Assembly: GCA_038222915.1 (NCBI GenBank)
Contig: JBBRHH010000202.1
Coordinates: forward strand, 1-9,745
Length of the DNA stretch: 9,745 nucleotides
Direction: 5' to 3'
From: JBBRHH01 sp038222915
GTDB taxonomy: Bacteria; Planctomycetota; Phycisphaerae; Tepidisphaerales; Tepidisphaeraceae
This document shows positions 6,608 to 9,745 of this stretch, piece by piece. Position 1 is the stretch's first letter. Every line of letters begins with the position of its first letter. The notes beneath the pieces are model-generated. The model worked only from the letters and a program-made list of their open reading frames with translations, was not told the DNA's origin and did no database searches. Made by a program: the position numbers and the translations under genes.

Positions 6608-7216
6608 TCAAGCCTGTGAAACTTTTGCTCCCGGCTCCACGCGATCTGTCGGCCAGCGCGTATGAAGCTGGTGCGGCACCCTTACCAGATCCAGCAGCTT
6701 ACCGGCGACAAAATCAGCGATTTCGTCGATTGTAGTGGGATTGAGATAGAAGCCTGGATTGGCCGGGGCGAGGATCGCTCCGGCGTCGTTGAGGATCTTG
6801 TAGTTGTTGACGTCCACCGGCGAGAGGGGCATCTCGCGATGTACGAGGATCAGGCGGCGGCGCTCCTTGAGCGTGACGGCGGCGGCGCGGGCGATCAGAT
6901 TGCCCCCCAATCCATGCGCCGCTTCCGCCAGGGTGTTGCTGGAGCAGGGGACGATCACCATGCCGTCGTGAAGGAAGCTGCCGCTGGCAAGCTTGCAGCC
7001 AACGTCGTTGTAGTTGTAGAGGGTGATGGTGTGCTTGGTCGCGCCGGCGAGTGTCGGCAGATCAATCGTTTCCATCCCCAGCTCATCATGCAGCAGCCGG
7101 CGACCCAGGGGCGAGACAATCAGGTGCGCGTTGACGCCTGCAGCCACGAGGCCCTGCAGAAAGCGCTGGGCATATAGTGCGCCGCTGGCGCCGGTGATTG
7201 CGGTGACGATGTCCAT
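6608..7216 (-). CDS. ubiX: Flavin prenyltransferase UbiX
   Basis: This is a 202-residue cytosolic enzyme that joins a dimethylallyl group to reduced FMN, making the prenylated FMN cofactor of UbiD-type decarboxylases. Family motifs: N-terminal IVTAITGASGALYAQR (residues 3-18, FMN phosphate loop), SPLGRRLL (35-42), PCSSNTLAEAAHGLGGNLIA (90-109), LKERRRLILVHREMPLS (116-132), and the closing GFYLNPTTIDEIADFVAGK (155-173). Length is normal for the family (about 190-210). The start is at 7214-7216 because the protein then begins MDIVTAITGASG as in homologues; an in-frame ATG four codons earlier (7226-7228) cannot be excluded. The same frame stays open to 9682, but everything upstream of the start is antisense to other genes. 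It is transcribed towards the SpoIID gene (44-base gap, no convincing terminator) and divergently from the methyltransferase. No ubiD-like partner is in the window. Planctomycetes are thought to use menaquinone, so a role in a futalosine-type menaquinone route or another UbiD decarboxylation is possible but inferred. Confidence 0.95.
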   Translation of the reverse strand: MDIVTAITGASGALYAQRFLQGLVAAGVNAHLIVSPLGRRLLHDELGMETIDLPTLAGATKHTITLYNYNDVGCKLASGSFLHDGMVIVPCSSNTLAEAAHGLGGNLIARAAAVTLKERRRLILVHREMPLSPVDVNNYKILNDAGAILAPANPGFYLNPTTIDEIADFVAGKLLDLVRVPHQLHTRWPTDRVEPGAKVSQA

Positions 7217-7309
7217 TGTCTCGATCATAGCAACGTATTCGCTTGAACGCTCTGTTTCACAGCCCTGCGATTGACGGCGCGATGCTGGCGGTCTACCTTC
7301 GCCGCTCCG

Positions 7310-8131
7310 ATGAGTGTCACAGATTCCACGCGCCGCTTTTCCGACCGTGTCGCGCATTATGTTCTGGCCCGCCCTGGCTATCCGGCGGCTCTGTTTGAGT
7401 ACTGCCAGCTGGAACTCGGCCTTGGGCCCGCACAAGTGATTGCGGATGTTGGATCCGGGACCGGCATCCTCGCGCGCCTTTTTCTCGGCAATGGGAACGA
7501 AATTTTCGGCGTGGAGCCCAATCGCGAGATGCGCGAGGCGGGCGAGGCGTATCTGGCGGACTACGCGAAGTTTCAAAGTGTGGAGGGGACGGCCGAGGCG
7601 ACAACGCTGACCGAGCAGAGCGTCGATTTCATTGTGGCGGGGCAGGCGTTTCATTGGTTTAAGCTCGGACCGGCACGAGCGGAATTTGTGCGCATTCTTC
7701 GGCCGGCAGGATGGGTGCTGCTGGTTTGGAATGAACGGATGCTGGACGGATCGGCGTTCGCCGAGGGGTATGAGGCGCTGACGCGAACATACAGTACCGA
7801 TTACGCGAAGGTGAGCCGCTCGTGGGTGACCAGTTCCGGCGCTGAGGTGCTGGGTCCTTTCTTCGGGCCCGACGGATATCGCGTTGTGTCGTTCGACAAC
7901 GAACAGATGCTGGATTTTGACGGGCTGTCGGCGCGGGTGCTCTCGTCGTCGTACATGCCGCTGGCGGGGCAGACCGGTTTTGAGCCAATGATGGCGTCGC
8001 TGGCGAGGCTGTTTGACGAGAATCAGCGCGACGGACGGGTGCGAATTCTGTATAAGACCAACGCATTTTTCGGGCGAATGGTGGGGAAGGGCGATGCGCC
8101 GCGTGGGATTCACACCACGCCTGTGGAGTGA
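7310..8131 (+). CDS. Class I SAM-dependent methyltransferase
   Basis: This is a 273-residue cytosolic protein with a Rossmann-like methyltransferase domain. The N-terminus YVLARPGYPAALFEY (residues 17-31) is a signature of the Methyltransf_11/25-like group. Motif I is VIADVGSGTGILARLF (43-58), the acidic end of strand 2 is GVEPN (67-71), and motifs around strand 4 are VEGTAEATTL (91-100) and VDFIVAGQAFHWF (105-117); LRPAGWVLLVWNE (130-142) forms strand 5. The QAFHWF signature occurs in small-molecule methyltransferases related to trans-aconitate methyltransferase, but the substrate cannot be assigned. The ATG at 7310 was chosen because the conserved part begins shortly after it; a TTG at 7271 in the same frame would add 13 unconvincing residues. 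No Shine-Dalgarno site is visible. The gene is divergent from ubiX (93-base gap) and 69 bases upstream of nadB on the same strand, so cotranscription with nadB is possible. It is not a clear UbiE/MenG or UbiG. Confidence 0.88.
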   Translation: MSVTDSTRRFSDRVAHYVLARPGYPAALFEYCQLELGLGPAQVIADVGSGTGILARLFLGNGNEIFGVEPNREMREAGEAYLADYAKFQSVEGTAEATTLTEQSVDFIVAGQAFHWFKLGPARAEFVRILRPAGWVLLVWNERMLDGSAFAEGYEALTRTYSTDYAKVSRSWVTSSGAEVLGPFFGPDGYRVVSFDNEQMLDFDGLSARVLSSSYMPLAGQTGFEPMMASLARLFDENQRDGRVRILYKTNAFFGRMVGKGDAPRGIHTTPVE

Positions 8132-8183
8132 TAACTGGCCATCCGTGCCATCGCTCCGAATCGGACCCAGCTGGCGTTTGCTG

Positions 8184-8189
8184 TATGAT
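8184..8189 (+). promoter_or_regulatory. Possible -10 element of nadB
   Basis: TATGAT matches five of six bases of the -10 consensus and ends 11 bases before the nadB ATG. No good -35 hexamer is found 16-18 bases upstream. If used, transcription would start around 8196 and the mRNA would be almost leaderless, which fits the absence of a ribosome binding site. The assignment is weak. Confidence 0.25.
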
Positions 8190-8200
8190 CTCCCTTGGCC

Positions 8201-9745
8201 ATGCTCGAATCCATCACCCATCGTAGATATCTCATTCCCTTCAAGGCCGCCCGCCTGCCCCAGCAGTTTACGGATGTGCTGGTGATCGGCGGCGGCGTCG
8301 CGGGGTTGCGCGCCGCCATCGCCGCCTCTGAACTCTGTGATGTCCTGGTCCTCACCAAGGACACCATCGACCAGTCCAATACCTGGTACGCCCAAGGCGG
8401 CATCGCAGCCGTCCTCGACCCGGCCGACAGCTACCAGAACCACGTCCACGACACCGAAGAGGCCGGCGCCGGCCTCTGCGATCAGGCGGCCGTCGAGATC
8501 GTCGTCCGCGAAGGCCCAGAGCGCGTGCTCGAACTGCTGTCGTGGGGCGCAAAGTTCGACAAGAAAATGGGCAACGCCTACGACCTCGACTTCGGCCTCG
8601 AGGGCGGCCACAGCTTCGCCCGCATCGTCCACGCCATGGGCGACGCCACCGGCAAGGAACTCGCCCAAACCCTCATCCACACCGTGCGCGGCCGCGAGCA
8701 GATCCGCATCTCCGAAAGATCCTTCGTGATTGATCTGATTACCGACGACGATCCCGCCGGCCCGCGCTGCGTCGGGGCCCTCGCGCTCATCGACGGAAAA
8801 GTGAACGTCATCTGGGCCAAGCGCACCATCCTCGCCAGTGGCGGGGCGGGCCAGCTTTATCGCGAGTCGACCAATCCGAAGATCGCCACCGCCGACGGCC
8901 ACGCCATGGCCTACCGCGCAGGTGCGACGCTGCAGGACATGGAGATGGTCCAGTTTCACCCGACCACCCTCTACGTCGCCGGCTCCAGCCGCGCCCTCAT
9001 CACCGAGGCCGTGCGTGGCGAAGGGGCGCACATGCTCGATCACAACGGCACGCGCTTCATGAAGGATTACCATCCGATGGCCGAGCTGGCCCCGCGCGAC
9101 ATCGTCAGCCGCGCCATCGTCGAGCAGATCCGCAAGACGCATTTCACCCACGTCTTCCTCGACGTGCGGCATCTCGAGGCCGTCAAATTCCGCGCTCGCT
9201 TCCCACAGCTCGCGGCCTTGCTCGACGAGTTCGAGATCGACTGCTCGAAGGATTTGATTCCCATCCGGCCCGCCGCCCACTACATGATCGGCGGCGTCGA
9301 CGTCGACGCCGAAGGCCGCACCAGCCTGAAAGGCCTCTACGCGGTGGGGGAGGCAAGCTGCTCCGGCCTGCACGGCGCAAATCGCCTCGCCTCCAATTCG
9401 CTCCTCGAAGGTCTGGCCTTTGGCGCACGCGCTGGCGCCGACGCCTGCAAGGCGGCCCAGGAGCCGGGCCCGGCCGGCAAAGACATCAAGTTCCCGCAGC
9501 ACCTCGAGCATCGCATCCCGCCGTCGGCCAAGTCGGAGCTGGACATCGTGGACGTCAAGAGCAGCCTCCGGAGCATCATGTGGCGCAACGTGGGGATCGA
9601 GCGCGACGGCGACCGGCTGGTCGAGACTCGTGAGATCATTGCGTTCTGGAGCCGGTATGTGATGGACAAGGTGTTCGACCATGAGACAACGCAGGCGGGG
9701 GCGTTGGCCGGGTGGGAGTTGCAGAACATGCTGACGGTTGCGGCG
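8201..9745 (+). CDS. nadB: L-aspartate oxidase NadB (3' end outside window)
   Basis: This frame encodes 515 residues without a stop and runs off the right edge; NadB is usually about 530-550 residues, so only a short C-terminus is missing. The flavoenzyme oxidises L-aspartate to iminoaspartate, which NadA condenses with dihydroxyacetone phosphate to quinolinate for NAD synthesis. Landmarks: FAD-binding DVLVIGGGVAGLRAA (residues 25-39), NTWYAQGGIAA (60-70), EGGHSFARIVHAMGDATGKE (134-153), LASGGAGQLY (211-220), QFHPTTLY (251-258), EAVRGEGA (269-276), APRDIVSRAI (297-306, with the catalytic Arg), FLDVRH (319-324), RPAAHYMIGGV (356-366), and GLYAVGEASCSGLHGANRLA (378-397) then SNSLLEG. The PAAHY and GLHGANRLASNSLLEG motifs separate NadB from SdhA/FrdA. 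From about residue 440 a helical C-terminal domain begins. The 24-residue lead (LESITHRRYLIPF...) before the FAD loop is longer than in E. coli and resembles planctomycete NadB as I recall it. The ATG at 8201 has no Shine-Dalgarno site. nadA and nadC are not in the window. Confidence 0.96.
   Translation, partial: MLESITHRRYLIPFKAARLPQQFTDVLVIGGGVAGLRAAIAASELCDVLVLTKDTIDQSNTWYAQGGIAAVLDPADSYQNHVHDTEEAGAGLCDQAAVEIVVREGPERVLELLSWGAKFDKKMGNAYDLDFGLEGGHSFARIVHAMGDATGKELAQTLIHTVRGREQIRISERSFVIDLITDDDPAGPRCVGALALIDGKVNVIWAKRTILASGGAGQLYRESTNPKIATADGHAMAYRAGATLQDMEMVQFHPTTLYVAGSSRALITEAVRGEGAHMLDHNGTRFMKDYHPMAELAPRDIVSRAIVEQIRKTHFTHVFLDVRHLEAVKFRARFPQLAALLDEFEIDCSKDLIPIRPAAHYMIGGVDVDAEGRTSLKGLYAVGEASCSGLHGANRLASNSLLEGLAFGARAGADACKAAQEPGPAGKDIKFPQHLEHRIPPSAKSELDIVDVKSSLRSIMWRNVGIERDGDRLVETREIIAFWSRYVMDKVFDHETTQAGALAGWELQNMLTVAA

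Noticed and set aside
5556..6611. 351-codon minus-strand frame opposite the SpoIID gene
   Set aside because: The plus strand carries the SpoIID motifs throughout. The antisense frame lacks motifs and is a product of biased codon use.
7243..7271. TTGAAC-17-TGCGAT as a promoter for the methyltransferase
   Set aside because: The -10 hexamer matches only three of six consensus bases and the leader contains no ribosome site; too weak to annotate.
7271..7309. TTG start adding 13 residues to the methyltransferase
   Set aside because: The added residues do not resemble the family N-terminus, and the ATG at 7310 sits a normal distance before the conserved ARPGYP motif.
7229..9682. N-terminal ~800 codons of a minus-strand frame continuous with ubiX
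   Set aside because: It is antisense to nadB and the methyltransferase, both with full motif sets. It shows low-complexity Asp/Gly/Val/Ala- and Arg-rich sequence and no recognisable family before the ubiX start.

Overview
The window fits a member of the Planctomycetota. This is inferred mainly from one gene at 4263-5183 that joins three TPR repeats to two RNA polymerase alpha C-terminal domains, a layout I associate with planctomycetes. The high GC content, the frequent lack of clear Shine-Dalgarno sites, apparent TTG/GTG starts and a planctomycete-like NadB N-terminus agree with it. No rRNA, tRNA, mobile element or CRISPR array was seen, so the lineage is not proven. The window reads as chromosomal core or house-keeping sequence, not as a mobile island.

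Left part (1-4172): three polytopic membrane proteins of the ArnT/PMT-like (GT-C fold) glycosyltransferase type. Two complete paralogues lie head to tail on the minus strand (2463-4172, then 698-2476) with a 14-base overlap, so they probably form an operon. A plus-strand gene (1-701) enters from the left edge. It looks like the C-terminal part of a third such protein and meets the minus-strand operon with interlocked stop codons at 698-701. These enzymes usually move a sugar from a polyprenyl-phosphate donor to a lipid, glycan or protein acceptor on the outer face of the inner membrane.

Middle (4173-6563): a short divergent intergenic region carries a good candidate sigma70-type promoter for the TPR/alpha-CTD gene. 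That gene ends in a hairpin terminator starting at the base after its stop codon. Next on the plus strand is a membrane-anchored SpoIID/LytB-domain protein, a likely peptidoglycan lytic transglycosylase.

Right part (6608-9745): ubiX (flavin prenyltransferase) on the minus strand, then divergently on the plus strand a class I SAM-dependent methyltransferase and nadB (L-aspartate oxidase). nadB fills the last 1545 bases with no stop codon and is cut by the window edge. A very long antisense frame over nadB, the methyltransferase and ubiX (9682 down to 6608) is real only in its last ~200 codons, which are ubiX.

Most genes are ordinary metabolic or envelope functions with no obvious shared pathway. 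The one biologically unusual item is the TPR plus double alpha-CTD protein. Its first alpha-CTD keeps most of the known DNA-contact residues and its second has lost several, which suggests a transcription-linked adaptor of unknown role.
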